A DNA stretch of 62,210 nucleotides from Spongiibacteraceae bacterium (GCA_028280715.1 JANQLG010000012.1:1-62210), one strand, 5' to 3'; shown: positions 51,889 to 61,865, numbered from the stretch's first letter. Notes: generated by a model from the letters alone, not told the origin. Numbers and translations are program-made.

Positions 51889-53630
51889 ACAGTTGCCTTC
51901 TTCTGGGTCAAGGCTTCTTCAGAAACCGTTTGTGCAACAAAATCTTCTTTCACTCCGGGAACACTGTAGTCATAGGGCCAGCGATGCACGACGGGTAACT
52001 TCTCTCCCCAATTTCCATGTACTGGTGGAGTATCAGGAGTTTGCCATTCAAGAGAAGCTGCGCCCCAGGGATTGGGATCTGCTTTTTCACCCTTGAAGGC
52101 ACTGTAAAACATGTTGTAGAGAAATAGCGCCTGAGCCGCACCGACGAGTATCGCTATCACCGTAATAAATGCATTCAAGTCATGCGCAGATTGAGGAATA
52201 AATTCATAGGCAGTTGAATCATAGTAGCGCCTTGGCATACCGAGAATGCCGAGATAATGCATGGGGAAATAAATAGCATAGGTCCCCAGGAAAGTAATCC
52301 AGAAATGTAATTTGCCGATGGTGTCATTCATCATTCGCCCAGTAATTTTAGGGAACCAATGATAGATTGCTCCAAACACCACTAGAATTGGCGCCACCCC
52401 CATCACCATATGAAAGTGTGCCACCACGAAGTAAGTGTCAGATAAAGGCACGTCAACAATTACATTACCGAGAAATAAACCTGTCAGGCCTCCGGCCAGA
52501 AAGGTAAAAATAAATGCGACCGCAAACAACAATGGTACTGTTAGATGAATATCCCCACGCCATAAGGTCAAGACCCAGTTATAAACTTTAATCGCCGTAG
52601 GCACTGCAATAATCAACGTAGTCGTGGCAAAGAAAAAACCAAAATAGGGATTCATTCCACTCACATACATATGGTGTGCCCAAACGATAAAGCTCAACAC
52701 ACCGATAGCGACAATCGCCCACACCATCATTGTGTAGCCAAACACTTTTTTGCGGGAATGCACACTGATCAGGTCCGAAACAATGCCGAAGGCCGGCAAC
52801 GCCACAATATAGACCTCAGGATGACCAAAGAACCAGAACAAATGCTGGAATAAAATGGGGCTGCCACCGTCATAGGTGGTTTGCTGGCCCATGGAAATCA
52901 TTTCCGGCATAAAGAAACTGGTGCCTAACACTTTGTCTAACAGCATCATTACGCCGCTAACAAACAAGGCTGGGAACGCCAGCAGCGCCAGAATCGTCGC
53001 CATAAAAATACCCCAAACTGATAGGGGCATACGAAACAGCGTCATGCCATAGGTTCTTGCCTGTAAGACAGTAGTGACATAATTTAAGCCACCCATGGTG
53101 GCAGCAACGATAAATACCACTAGTGACACCAACATCAAAATAATGCCCCAATCGGTTCCTGGCGTACCCTCGGTAATCGCCTGTGGCGGATAGAGTGTCC
53201 AGCCTGCCCCCGTCGGCCCGCCAGAGACAAAAAAGCTAGCCACCAAAATAACCACCGATAACAAATAAAACCAATAGCTCAACATATTGACGAAGGGAAA
53301 CACCATATCCCGCGCGCCACACATTAAGGGAATTAAATAATTTCCAAACCCTCCAAGAAACAATGCTGTCAACAAATAAATCACCATGATCATGCCATGC
53401 ATGGTCATCGCCTGGTAATAGGCACTGGCATCCATAAACTCCAAGCTACCGGGAAATCCAATCTGCATCCGCATCAACGCCGAGAGCACTAAAGCGATCA
53501 AGCCGGCAAATATGGCCGTCAGAGAATATTGAATCGCAATAACCTTGTGATCCTGGCTCCAAACATATTTGGTCCAAAAACTATGGGGTTCATGAAGTTG
53601 TTCTAGTTCGGCATCTTCTGCGTAAGCCAT
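51885..53630 (-). CDS. ctaD: Cytochrome c oxidase subunit I
   Basis: A 581-residue catalytic subunit with about 12 helices. The haem/CuB ligands and the proton pathways are readable: HGMIMVIYLLTALFLGGFGNYLIP with a haem His, GHPEVYIVALPAFGI (His-Tyr crosslink pair and Glu of the D-pathway, so A1-type), the VWAHHMYVSGM His pair of CuB, IAVPTAIKVYNW with the K-pathway Lys, and DTYFVVAHFHMVMG with the haem a/a3 His residues. I chose ATG 53630, six bases after GGGAG; TTG 53645 is poor. Confidence 0.96.
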   Translation of the reverse strand: MAYAEDAELEQLHEPHSFWTKYVWSQDHKVIAIQYSLTAIFAGLIALVLSALMRMQIGFPGSLEFMDASAYYQAMTMHGMIMVIYLLTALFLGGFGNYLIPLMCGARDMVFPFVNMLSYWFYLLSVVILVASFFVSGGPTGAGWTLYPPQAITEGTPGTDWGIILMLVSLVVFIVAATMGGLNYVTTVLQARTYGMTLFRMPLSVWGIFMATILALLAFPALFVSGVMMLLDKVLGTSFFMPEMISMGQQTTYDGGSPILFQHLFWFFGHPEVYIVALPAFGIVSDLISVHSRKKVFGYTMMVWAIVAIGVLSFIVWAHHMYVSGMNPYFGFFFATTTLIIAVPTAIKVYNWVLTLWRGDIHLTVPLLFAVAFIFTFLAGGLTGLFLGNVIVDVPLSDTYFVVAHFHMVMGVAPILVVFGAIYHWFPKITGRMMNDTIGKLHFWITFLGTYAIYFPMHYLGILGMPRRYYDSTAYEFIPQSAHDLNAFITVIAILVGAAQALFLYNMFYSAFKGEKADPNPWGAASLEWQTPDTPPVHGNWGEKLPVVHRWPYDYSVPGVKEDFVAQTVSEEALTQKKATV

Positions 53631-53692
53631 TTCCAACTCCCTCAATACATTAAGATCTTAGTGCTTGGTGAGTAAAAACCACCCTACACTCA

Positions 53693-55144
53693 CTATTCTG
53701 ATACAACCTTGGCAAAGGCGATAAGCGCCTCCAGTTGTTGTTCGTTCAATGCGTAGGCCTGCATGATCGGACTGAAACCCGCCACTACCTTTGCCGATGG
53801 GTTTAAAATTGATTCGCGCAAGTAAGCCTCATCCACCACAATTTCAGTGCCATCAACAAGGGCTTGCGTGCGGCCGTACATCCCCTTCCAGGTTGGCCCA
53901 ACTGAACGACTGCCATCAACACTATGGCAGGCAATACAACCCAACGTCTGGGCAATTTGTTCTCCCTGCTCTTCCAGACTGGGTAAAAGTGACGATTGAT
54001 CTGCTTGCTCCTCAAGCGCAGCAGGATCTTCATCTAAAGAACGGACATAGAGAATTATTGCATCGAGTTGTGAATCACTGAATTCATAGGGGGCCATTAC
54101 AGGAGCATAACCTTTAACCATCTTGGCATTGGGATCCAAAATAGACTCTTTAAAATAAGCTTCGTCTACTACCACTGTACTGCCATCGGCCAGAGTTTCA
54201 GTTTTCCCCCAGAGGCCTTTCCATGTTGGCCCTAAACTTTCGGAACCATCAACACTGTGACAAGCGAGACAACCGCTGTTTTGCGATAATTGCAAACCCT
54301 GCTGTAAAGCACTTTCGTTAGTTCCACCTGAAGTATTAATCGCCAACTGCCTGGCAAATGTTGAATGACTGGCAACCCAATCCTGATAGTCACTGGCAGA
54401 TTCGACAATGACTTTACCTTTCATGTTGTAATGAGCAACACCACAATATTCAGCACACAGTATCTCGTAGGAACCCTCTTTGGTCGGCGTCATCCAAAAA
54501 TAGGAAACTTGCCCCGGTACCATATCCATCTTTGCGCGAAACTGAGGAACGTAGAAATTATGCAGCACATCAATTGAACGCAATAACATTTTAACCGGCT
54601 GATCAATCGGCAAATGCAGTTCATTGCTATTAACAATAATGTCATCCTGACCATTTGGATCATCTGGATCCAAACCAAAGGGGTTAGCCATATTAATATG
54701 TTTAATGCCACTGTGACCGAACTCCCCGTCTTCCCCGGGCAGACGAAAGCTCCACATCCACTGCTTGCCCATTACTTCTATTTCATGTGCCTCTTCCGGC
54801 ACAGAGACAAAATCGCCGTAAACAACCAGACCCGGTGCCAATAAACCACAGATACCAATGGTAGTAATTGCAGTTAGACCCCATTCAAGACGTTTGTTAT
54901 CGGGTTCATAGGAGGCCTGATGTGCGCCATTGCCGCCACCTTCGCGATGACGATATTTAATCAACGCATACACTATGAACAAGGTAATAGCGACAAAGAA
55001 AATACCGGTGATAATAAAAGTGATGAGAATAGTGGTATCGATAGAACCCCAGTTCGACGCCACAGGCGTAGCTTGCCAAGGGCTCACAAAATTGAAAATA
55101 ATTGAGCCAATTAGTAGCACAACCAATATAATTGCTAAAGCCAT
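53693..55144 (-). CDS. ctaC: Cytochrome c oxidase subunit II with two fused cytochrome c domains
   Basis: A 483-residue subunit II. Two membrane helices (about 3-20 and 38-62) lead to the cupredoxin domain with the CuA ligands His195, Cys230, Glu232, Cys234, His238 and Met241 in CAEYCGVAHYNM. Two tandem c-type haem domains follow: CLACH at 292-296 with Met350 as probable sixth ligand, and CIACH at 403-407 with Met461. Usual caa3 subunit II has one such domain. The two domains resemble each other closely, indicating a duplication. It is the first gene of the operon, with 63 bp before subunit I. Confidence 0.95.
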   Translation of the reverse strand: MALAIILVVLLIGSIIFNFVSPWQATPVASNWGSIDTTILITFIITGIFFVAITLFIVYALIKYRHREGGGNGAHQASYEPDNKRLEWGLTAITTIGICGLLAPGLVVYGDFVSVPEEAHEIEVMGKQWMWSFRLPGEDGEFGHSGIKHINMANPFGLDPDDPNGQDDIIVNSNELHLPIDQPVKMLLRSIDVLHNFYVPQFRAKMDMVPGQVSYFWMTPTKEGSYEILCAEYCGVAHYNMKGKVIVESASDYQDWVASHSTFARQLAINTSGGTNESALQQGLQLSQNSGCLACHSVDGSESLGPTWKGLWGKTETLADGSTVVVDEAYFKESILDPNAKMVKGYAPVMAPYEFSDSQLDAIILYVRSLDEDPAALEEQADQSSLLPSLEEQGEQIAQTLGCIACHSVDGSRSVGPTWKGMYGRTQALVDGTEIVVDEAYLRESILNPSAKVVAGFSPIMQAYALNEQQLEALIAFAKVVSE

Positions 55145-55515
55145 CCCCTTGTTTCCCTTACGGTTTTATAGGTTTACGGCACAACAACTAATACGACTGC
55201 AACACGTTATTACTTCAGTTAGACCAGAACAGATTTTATATCTGTAGCCATTACAGCTGGTGATTCAGACTATACCCTCTGGCTACAAGGAAAACTTTTA
55301 TTAAGTCTATAGACAATAAGCCCCTGCCTAAAGACGATAATTAGACAGTTTTCAAATATTAAAAATTTTGCTTAGCGTTAGAAGTTAAAAAGACAGTGCA
55401 TAACAATACATATTTATGCACAATGTTTATAAACTATGGCACTACTAAACAACCGCCACATAATGTCCAAATAAATAGAAAATCCAGCTGCATATCCAGT
55501 TTTACAATAAGCCTA
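55145..55515. promoter_or_regulatory. Intergenic region between the oxidase operon and the pseudouridine synthase gene
   Basis: This 371-bp divergent stretch has no credible gene. CAGAT-TTTAT-ATCTG (about 55222-55236) is a small hairpin. I could not find a convincing -35/-10 pair or a known regulator site for either direction, apart from the AT-rich tract at 55340-55375. Confidence 0.3.
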
Positions 55516-56364
55516 ATGAATTTAGAACCAGAACCGCTTGAACTTCATATTGATATTGAAGAGGAAAACCAAACCCCCGTTGACATCATGGTCAAACACG
55601 CATCTCTGACGCGTCACAATATCAAAGAGGCAATGGATAAAGGCGCACTATGGCTGACCAGAAAAAAGCATACCCGTCGTTTAAGACGGGTAAAAAGCTC
55701 GTTGCAAGCAGGTGACCAGTTACACCTCTATTACAATCAAACTATTCTTGCTGAAACTATTACACCACCCACGTTAATTGCCGACGAGCAAGTTTACAGC
55801 ATATGGTATAAACCCTATGGCGTTTATTGTCAGGGATCAAAATGGGGGGATCATTGCACAATTCACCGCTGGGCAGAAAAAGCTTTGCAGCGTAACGCTT
55901 TTATCGTACATCGACTTGACCGAGCAACCAGCGGCCTAATTATCATTGCTCACAAAAAATCAACTGCAACTCAATTTTCTGAATTGTTTGCACAACGAAA
56001 TATCCACAAAAGTTATCAAGCCATTTTGCATGGAATATTTCCACAGCAAAAAATCACCATAAATAAATCGTTAGATGAAAAATCTGCTATTAGTCATATC
56101 CAAAGACTCAACGCAAACAATCAATTTTCATTAGTTGAAGTCACTATTGAAACCGGCAGGAAGCATCAGATACGCCGTCACTTGGCTGATCTAGGATTTC
56201 CCATAGTAGGTGACAGGCTGTATGGCAAAGATAATCATTCTGAAGAAAATAATATACCGGATTTACAACTCTGTGCTCACCGGCTAGATTTTAATTGCCC
56301 GATTAATAGCGAATTAAGATCTCATCAGCTCAGCCAGCAGCTAACACTCAAATTATGTGACTAA
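55516..56364 (+). CDS. RluA-family pseudouridine synthase
   Basis: A 282-residue enzyme that isomerises uridine in RNA. It has an S4-like N-terminal region (ASLTRHNIKEAMDKGALWLTR), a KPYGVYCQG segment and the catalytic Asp in VHRLDRATSGLIIIAH, followed by ETGRKHQIRRHLADLGFPIVGDRLYG. I use ATG 55516; an upstream GTG at 55396 would add 40 residues that do not look like protein from this family. Among RluA types the substrate (rRNA or tRNA) cannot be told from sequence alone. Confidence 0.9.
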   Translation: MNLEPEPLELHIDIEEENQTPVDIMVKHASLTRHNIKEAMDKGALWLTRKKHTRRLRRVKSSLQAGDQLHLYYNQTILAETITPPTLIADEQVYSIWYKPYGVYCQGSKWGDHCTIHRWAEKALQRNAFIVHRLDRATSGLIIIAHKKSTATQFSELFAQRNIHKSYQAILHGIFPQQKITINKSLDEKSAISHIQRLNANNQFSLVEVTIETGRKHQIRRHLADLGFPIVGDRLYGKDNHSEENNIPDLQLCAHRLDFNCPINSELRSHQLSQQLTLKLCD

Positions 56365-56444
56365 TTATATTTCTGAATATTTGTACAATAGACATGGATA
56401 ATGTTTTATCAGAGAAACACTAACGACAGGTAAGAGGAGTCTGT

Positions 56445-58205
56445 TCAGGCTTCAGCTTTTATCAATTCGTCCTTGCTATCAATTTTGCTCTCACCCATAT
56501 AGCGCTTGCGCTTTTTGTCTTGGACTTTTTCCAGGTCAACAAGGATCAAACCATCAACACAATCTGCAAAATCATGATCGATATTAAATGCCGACAGCTG
56601 TACACCTCCTGGCTGACATAACTCAGTATATTGTTTATACAACGTAGGGACTGTATGGCCTAACTCAACCATCTGCTGCTTGAGTTGCTTAAATTCCAAT
56701 TTATAGTCTTCTCCAGCAAAACGCTCAGCCATGGATAATTTATCTACAGCGTGCAAGGCATAGGGTGTTTTTGCTGTAGCAAGTTCTTCTTCACTACCAA
56801 AATGCTTGCTATAAAAGCAAATCAGCAGATCTTTGGCTTCATCAGAATAGTCATGGCTAATACTGACAGGTCCAAATAAATAACGAAGATCCGGATATTT
56901 ATTTAAATAGGCACCGATACCATACCAGAGATAGTCCAGGCTGCGCTTACCCCAGAACTTGGGCTGTACAAAACTGCGCCCTAACTCCAAGCCTTGCTCA
57001 AAATACTGACTGAATCGTTCGCTGTAATCGAACAGTGTCTGCGTATATAAACCATCACTCTGTTCACTCAGCACTTTTTTACTTTGCGCCATACGATAAG
57101 AACCAACAATTTCCAGCTCTTGATCATCCCACAACACTAAATGATCATAATAGGCATCGTAACTATCGATATCGCGGCGTCGACCTGTGCCCTCTTTAAC
57201 GGCGCGAAAAGTCAATTCTCGCAACTGACCAATTTCACGCATAATTACTGAGTTAGCTTTATAACGATACAGGTAAATGGCTTTATCATCTTCCGTGTGA
57301 CCCAGCATTTCGCACTGTTGTATTTCTTTTTTTAACAACTGTCTGTTTTCAGGATGAGCAACGGCTTCAAATTCTGGCGCGAAACCCACCACCGATTTAC
57401 CTTTTTTCGGCAAACGATAGACTTGTTTCTTAAACTGCTTGGCAACAGCATCAGGCTTCAGACCGAGGCGATTGTACTGCTCTGGGTAAACCATGTGCCC
57501 GACATGAATACCAACATCATTTTGGGCCTGCTTAAACATCTCGCGAATCAACCACAGTGTTGAAATCGGTTTTGCCAACAGCGACAGGCTATAGAAGAAC
57601 AGTGAATTCCGACCATCAACAAAAATTGGCAGGATAGGCGCATTTTTATTATCAGCAAAACGAAGAAAACCACTATTCCAGCGGCCATCTTTAATGCCGG
57701 TAGGCCCAAAGCGAGATACTTCGCCTGCAGGGAAAATAATCAGCGCACCTTCTTGGTCCAGATGGTTACGAATAGCTTTAACCTGACTTTTTCCCGAACG
57801 TCCACTCATGTTATCTACAGGCAGTAGTAACGATCTTAAAGGATGCAATGCATACAACACTTCATTGGCAACCGCTTTTACATCGGGACGAATGTCTCCC
57901 ACCATTTTTAATAACGCCAGGCCATCGAGACTACCGATAGGATGATTAGCAACAATCACTACTCGGCCCTGAGTGGGAATACGCTCTATTTCATTAGCTT
58001 TTACACGATAAGAGAAGTCGAAAAAGTCCAACACTTGTTCAACAAAGTCAAAACCTTCCAGGTGAGGATAGGATTCTCCAAATTGACGAAATTTACTTTC
58101 ATGGCAAACAAATCGCAGCAGGTCAACAATCGTCTTACCGAGTATGGGGCGACGAGCAGTAAATCCAGGAAAACGTTCTTCGATAACCGATTCGATACTT
58201 ATCAT
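56445..58205 (-). CDS. olsF: OlsF-like bifunctional acyltransferase (ornithine-lipid synthase)
   Basis: A 586-residue fusion of two acyltransferases. The N-terminal half is PlsC/OlsA-like, with NHPIGSLD (residues 88-95; His and Asp with five residues between) and IIFPAGEVSRFG (about 157-168). The C-terminal part (about 310-500) is OlsB/GNAT-like: MREIGQLRELTFRAVKEGTGRRRDIDSYD. The same order and size are found in OlsF, which makes ornithine lipids in one protein. ATG 58205 follows GTG 58208. The PlcP-like gene ends 22 bp upstream, so they form an operon. The amino-acid acceptor (ornithine or other) is inferred. Confidence 0.9.
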   Translation of the reverse strand: MISIESVIEERFPGFTARRPILGKTIVDLLRFVCHESKFRQFGESYPHLEGFDFVEQVLDFFDFSYRVKANEIERIPTQGRVVIVANHPIGSLDGLALLKMVGDIRPDVKAVANEVLYALHPLRSLLLPVDNMSGRSGKSQVKAIRNHLDQEGALIIFPAGEVSRFGPTGIKDGRWNSGFLRFADNKNAPILPIFVDGRNSLFFYSLSLLAKPISTLWLIREMFKQAQNDVGIHVGHMVYPEQYNRLGLKPDAVAKQFKKQVYRLPKKGKSVVGFAPEFEAVAHPENRQLLKKEIQQCEMLGHTEDDKAIYLYRYKANSVIMREIGQLRELTFRAVKEGTGRRRDIDSYDAYYDHLVLWDDQELEIVGSYRMAQSKKVLSEQSDGLYTQTLFDYSERFSQYFEQGLELGRSFVQPKFWGKRSLDYLWYGIGAYLNKYPDLRYLFGPVSISHDYSDEAKDLLICFYSKHFGSEEELATAKTPYALHAVDKLSMAERFAGEDYKLEFKQLKQQMVELGHTVPTLYKQYTELCQPGGVQLSAFNIDHDFADCVDGLILVDLEKVQDKKRKRYMGESKIDSKDELIKAEA

Positions 58206-58230
58206 CACTACCCAACTCTATGCTTCAAAC

Positions 58231-59043
58231 TTATGCCGCGTTGAATAACACAAGCTGATGATTGGTCAATCGCTGCTCAATATCTTTCCAATGCAACAAA
58301 TGTAACTGGCCGTTACTGTCTTCTGCTAAAGCACTACAGGTTTCAGTCCAATCACCATCGTTACAATACATGATGCCATCAATGTCACGCAGGTTGGCTT
58401 TGTGAATGTGTCCACAGATAACACCATCCAGCCCACGTTGTCTGGCTTCGGCAGCTGCTGCTTGCTCAAAAGCTTCTATTGTTCTTTTTGCCTGCGCAAG
58501 ATTATTTTTGATATAGCTGGCGAGAGACCAAAAGGGTAATCCAAACCAGCCGCGTAAACGGTGAGACCAACGATTGAGAAATACCATTAAATCGTAGGCT
58601 GAATCGCCAATCAGTCGATTCATTGCACGGTATAACACAGCGTGATCAAACTCATCGCCATGCACCACCAAGAATTTTTTGCCGTCACGAGATTCATGAA
58701 TGTAATGGTTATACAGTTTTACATTCAGTAACAAACCCTGCTCAAAATAACGCATGGGCATATCGTGGTTACCGGGAATATAAATCACCTCAGTACCCTG
58801 ATCCGCCATTTTATGAATACGTTTTAAAACTTCGGCATGCGCGGTTGGCCAATGCATACGTCGTTTCATTGCTAACATATCAACAATGTCGCCGACTAAG
58901 TAAAGTCGTTTGCAGGAAACATGGCTGAGAAACTTAAGGAGATAATCGGCATGACAATCACGATTACCTAAATGAATATCTGACAACCAGAGCGTTTGGT
59001 AAATGAACGTTGGCTGTACTTCTTTTACGTCTTTGGTATTCAT
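58231..59043 (-). CDS. PlcP/LpxH-like metallophosphoesterase
   Basis: A 270-residue calcineurin-type phosphoesterase of the UDP-2,3-diacylglucosamine-hydrolase superfamily. Metal-binding motifs are in order: WLSDIHLGN (about 19-27), VGDIVDM (about 50-56), PGNHDMP (about 93-99), VHGDEFDH (about 127-134), and CGHIHKAN (about 210-217). The segment FGLPFWSLASYIKNNLAQAKRTIEAFE (about 168-194) and the ending NDGDWTETCSALAE match PlcP, the phospholipase C of lipid remodelling, better than LpxH. It is cotranscribed with the olsF-like gene, which supports PlcP, though the true substrate is unproven. Confidence 0.85.
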   Translation of the reverse strand: MNTKDVKEVQPTFIYQTLWLSDIHLGNRDCHADYLLKFLSHVSCKRLYLVGDIVDMLAMKRRMHWPTAHAEVLKRIHKMADQGTEVIYIPGNHDMPMRYFEQGLLLNVKLYNHYIHESRDGKKFLVVHGDEFDHAVLYRAMNRLIGDSAYDLMVFLNRWSHRLRGWFGLPFWSLASYIKNNLAQAKRTIEAFEQAAAAEARQRGLDGVICGHIHKANLRDIDGIMYCNDGDWTETCSALAEDSNGQLHLLHWKDIEQRLTNHQLVLFNAA

Positions 59044-59150
59044 GGACGGTCAATTTGACCGATTTCCATGTCAGAACAATTAATCTGCCGCGAAATATTT
59101 ATGACAAAGCCGACACTTAATTGTCACATTTCTCTATTTTAATAACAGCC

Positions 59151-59181
59151 GGAAATAAAAAAGCCGGCTTAATAACCGGCT
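59151..59181 (-). terminator. Rho-independent terminator after the thiolase gene
   Basis: On the minus strand AGCCGG-TTATTAAG-CCGGCT forms a six-pair GC-rich stem with an eight-base loop, followed by TTTTTTATTT. It ends the ketone-body operon, about 70 bp after the thiolase stop. Confidence 0.85.
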
Positions 59182-59249
59182 AAGAAAATTGAGACCTGAA
59201 TAACTGGTGACAGAGTAAAAATTCAACTATCACCAGCACTCGGTATGCA

Positions 59250-60437
59250 TTACTCGATATTTTCAAACAATGCAGCGATGCCTTGACCACCACCAATACA
59301 CATGGTGACAACAGCATAGCGACCGTTAATACGCTTCAGCTCGTGCAGCGCCTTAACAGTAATGACGGACCCAGTAGCACCAATGGGGTGACCCAGAGAA
59401 ATACCAGAACCATTAGGATTTACTTTATCCATCGGTAAATCCAGATCGCGACATACAGCGATAGCTTGTGCAGCAAAGGCTTCGTTTACTTCCCAGGTAT
59501 CCACATCAGCAACTGCGATACCGGTTTTTTCCAACAGCTTCTTCACCGCAGGGACAGGACCAATACCCATGTACTTGGGCTCAACACCGACAAAGGAATA
59601 ATCAACCAGCTTGGCCATGGGCTTAAGGCCTTTGGCTTCAGCAGTTTCTTTCGCCATCAACACCATAGCCGCTGCGGCATCGTTAATACCTGAAGCGTTA
59701 CCCGCCGTCACTGAACCGTCTTTCTTGAATACAGGCCTAAGCTTAGAGAAGTTTTCCAGTTCAGCACCGATACGCACATGCTCATCAGTATCAAAAACCG
59801 TAACGCCTTTACGAGTTTTCAATTCAACTGGAAGAATCTGACCTTTGAAGTATTCATTTTTCAATGCATTTTCTGCACGACGGTGACTCTCCAGTGCATA
59901 CTCATCCTGTTCTTCACGAGAGATATCCCATTTCTCCGCAATGTTCTCTGCGGTGATACCCATATGCACATTTTCAATCGGGCAAGTCAGTGCGCTGGTC
60001 ATTGCATCAACCATAGCTGCATCGCCCATACGCGCGCCAAAACGAGCAGCCGGCAACCAATAAGGCACTCGGCTCATAGCTTCAGCACCACCAGCAACCG
60101 CTGCATCGCAATCTTCTAATTGAATCAGCTGAGTCGCTGACACGATTGATTGCAGACCAGAACCGCACAGGCGATTCACTGTCAGCGCAGGCATTTCTTC
60201 AGGCAAGCCCGCTTTCAATGCAGTGACACGCCCCATGTACATATCGTGACGCTCTGAATGCACCACGTTACCCATCACACAGTGACCCAAGTCGTCACCG
60301 CTGACGCCTGCCTGCTTAACCGCTTCAGCAACTACCTGACCTGCCAGATCTGTGGCAGCAATATCTTTCAGACTTCCGCCAAAGGTACCAATAGCTGAAC
60401 GAACGCCACTCAATACCACTACTTCACGTTTGCTCAC
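59250..60437 (-). CDS. Acetyl-CoA acetyltransferase (thiolase)
   Basis: A 395-residue thiolase that joins or splits acetyl-CoA/acetoacetyl-CoA. It has the acyl-enzyme Cys in VNRLCGSGLQSI (about residue 90), the GHPIGATGS His motif (about 348-356) and the base Cys in MCIGGGQGIA (about 379-388). Translation starts at GTG 60437 with GAGGAG before it. It is the last gene of a scoA-scoB-thiolase operon, so it probably serves acetoacetate use: CoA transfer followed by thiolysis. A biosynthetic role (PHA) is also possible. Confidence 0.95.
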   Translation of the reverse strand: MSKREVVVLSGVRSAIGTFGGSLKDIAATDLAGQVVAEAVKQAGVSGDDLGHCVMGNVVHSERHDMYMGRVTALKAGLPEEMPALTVNRLCGSGLQSIVSATQLIQLEDCDAAVAGGAEAMSRVPYWLPAARFGARMGDAAMVDAMTSALTCPIENVHMGITAENIAEKWDISREEQDEYALESHRRAENALKNEYFKGQILPVELKTRKGVTVFDTDEHVRIGAELENFSKLRPVFKKDGSVTAGNASGINDAAAAMVLMAKETAEAKGLKPMAKLVDYSFVGVEPKYMGIGPVPAVKKLLEKTGIAVADVDTWEVNEAFAAQAIAVCRDLDLPMDKVNPNGSGISLGHPIGATGSVITVKALHELKRINGRYAVVTMCIGGGQGIAALFENIE

Positions 60438-60488
60438 TTTTTCTCTCCTCGTCGTTTAATCTTTCTTTCCGGTTCGCCTGAATAACTG

Positions 60489-61142
60489 TTAAAAAGTCAT
60501 TTCCGGAACGTCATCAGGCACAACCAATTCACCAGCGGTTTTCTCAACGATTTCTTCAACAGAAACGCCGGGAGCCCGCTCTTTTAACCAGAATTTACCA
60601 TCTTCAATTTCCAGATAGGCAAGATCTGTCAAAACTTTTTTGATACAACCGGCGCCCGTCAAAGGCAGGCTGCATTTAGATAACAATTTGGATTCACCAT
60701 GCTTGGAGGCATGAGTCATGGTCACGATAATATTGTCAGCACCAGCTACCAAATCCATCGCGCCGCCCATACCTTTAATCAATTTACCCGGGATCATGTA
60801 AGAGGCAATGTTGCCTTCTACATCCACTTCAAAGGCACCCAATACTGTTAGATCAACGTGACCACCACGAATCATGGCAAAGGATTCTGCCGATGAAAAA
60901 ATACTGGCACCGGTAGCCGCTGTCACGGTTTGTTTACCGGCATTAATCATATCAGGATCAATTTCAGCCTCTGTTGGGAAAGGTCCCATACCCAACAAAC
61001 CATTTTCTGATTGCAGCATCACTTCCATGCCTTCTGGAATATAGTTAGCAACCAATGTTGGAATACCAATTCCGAGGTTAACGTAATAACCATCTTCTAA
61101 TTCTTTCGCTACGCGTTGCGCCATTTGTTCACGAGTTAACAT
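60489..61142 (-). CDS. scoB: 3-oxoacid CoA-transferase subunit B
   Basis: The 217-residue beta subunit of a CoA-transferase of family I. The catalytic Glu is in QSENGLLGMGPFP (about residues 44-56); NLGIGIPTLV, GGHVDLTVLGAFEVD and KGMGGAMDLVAG also fit. GGGGAGA before ATG 61142 is a strong ribosome site. It is 21 bp downstream of scoA. The donor is probably succinyl-CoA and the acceptor acetoacetate, but related acids are possible; the neighbouring thiolase favours acetoacetate. Confidence 0.94.
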   Translation of the reverse strand: MLTREQMAQRVAKELEDGYYVNLGIGIPTLVANYIPEGMEVMLQSENGLLGMGPFPTEAEIDPDMINAGKQTVTAATGASIFSSAESFAMIRGGHVDLTVLGAFEVDVEGNIASYMIPGKLIKGMGGAMDLVAGADNIIVTMTHASKHGESKLLSKCSLPLTGAGCIKKVLTDLAYLEIEDGKFWLKERAPGVSVEEIVEKTAGELVVPDDVPEMTF

Positions 61143-61163
61143 TGTCTATTCTCCCCTTAGCAA

Positions 61164-61865
61164 TTACGCGTCACGCACAGTGCGCTGTTCGATACGTTTT
61201 TCGAAAGTACCCTGAATCAGGCGATCAACATAGATGCCCGGCGTGTGGATAAAGTTAGGGTCCAGTTCACCTGGCTCAACAATTTCTTCTACTTCTACCA
61301 CGGTAATCTTACCGGCCGTTGCAGCCATCGGATTAAAGTTCTGCGCAGTATTGCGATAGATAACATTGCCATAGCGATCAGCTTTCCAGCCCTTGACGAT
61401 AGCAAAGTCACCGGTAATGGATTCTTCAAGAATATAGTTGCGGCCGTTATATTCACGCACTTCTTTGCCTTCACCCACCTGCGTGCCATAACCGGTAGCA
61501 GTATAGAACGCGGGGATACCGGCACCACCTGCGCGCATTTTTTCAGCCAGTGTACCCTGAGGTGTCAATTCAACTTCAAGATCACCGTCCAACAGTTGTT
61601 TCATGAATAAGGCATTCTCACCGACATAGGAAGAGACCATCTTCTTCACTTGCTGATCTTCCAACAGAATGCCCAGACCAAATTCATCAACACCACAATT
61701 GTTAGAAACAATAGTTAATCCTTTGGTACCCATCTTCTTGATCTCGGCAATGCAGCCTTCTGGAATACCACACAGACCAAAACCACCTGCGATAATGGTC
61801 ATATCATTTTCGAGGCCGGCCATCGCCTCTTCGTAACTTGTTACCACTTTGTCAAAACCAGACAT
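61164..61865 (-). CDS. scoA: 3-oxoacid CoA-transferase subunit A
   Basis: The 233-residue alpha subunit, with the glycine-rich [16 protein letters not shown] (about residues 25-40), [31 protein letters not shown] and [18 protein letters not shown], all typical of ScoA/AtoD. AGGAG eight bases before ATG 61865 sets the start; the longer frame from TTG 61883 is not supported. It is the first gene of the operon and is divergent from a LysR gene, which is the likely regulator. Confidence 0.94.
   Translation of the reverse strand: MSGFDKVVTSYEEAMAGLENDMTIIAGGFGLCGIPEGCIAEIKKMGTKGLTIVSNNCGVDEFGLGILLEDQQVKKMVSSYVGENALFMKQLLDGDLEVELTPQGTLAEKMRAGGAGIPAFYTATGYGTQVGEGKEVREYNGRNYILEESITGDFAIVKGWKADRYGNVIYRNTAQNFNPMAATAGKITVVEVEEIVEPGELDPNFIHTPGIYVDRLIQGTFEKRIEQRTVRDA

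Noticed and set aside
59044-59145. A Pho box before the PlcP-like gene
   Set aside because: TGTCG and TGTCA occur on the minus strand but 9 bp apart instead of 11, and one half is mismatched; not convincing although biologically tempting.
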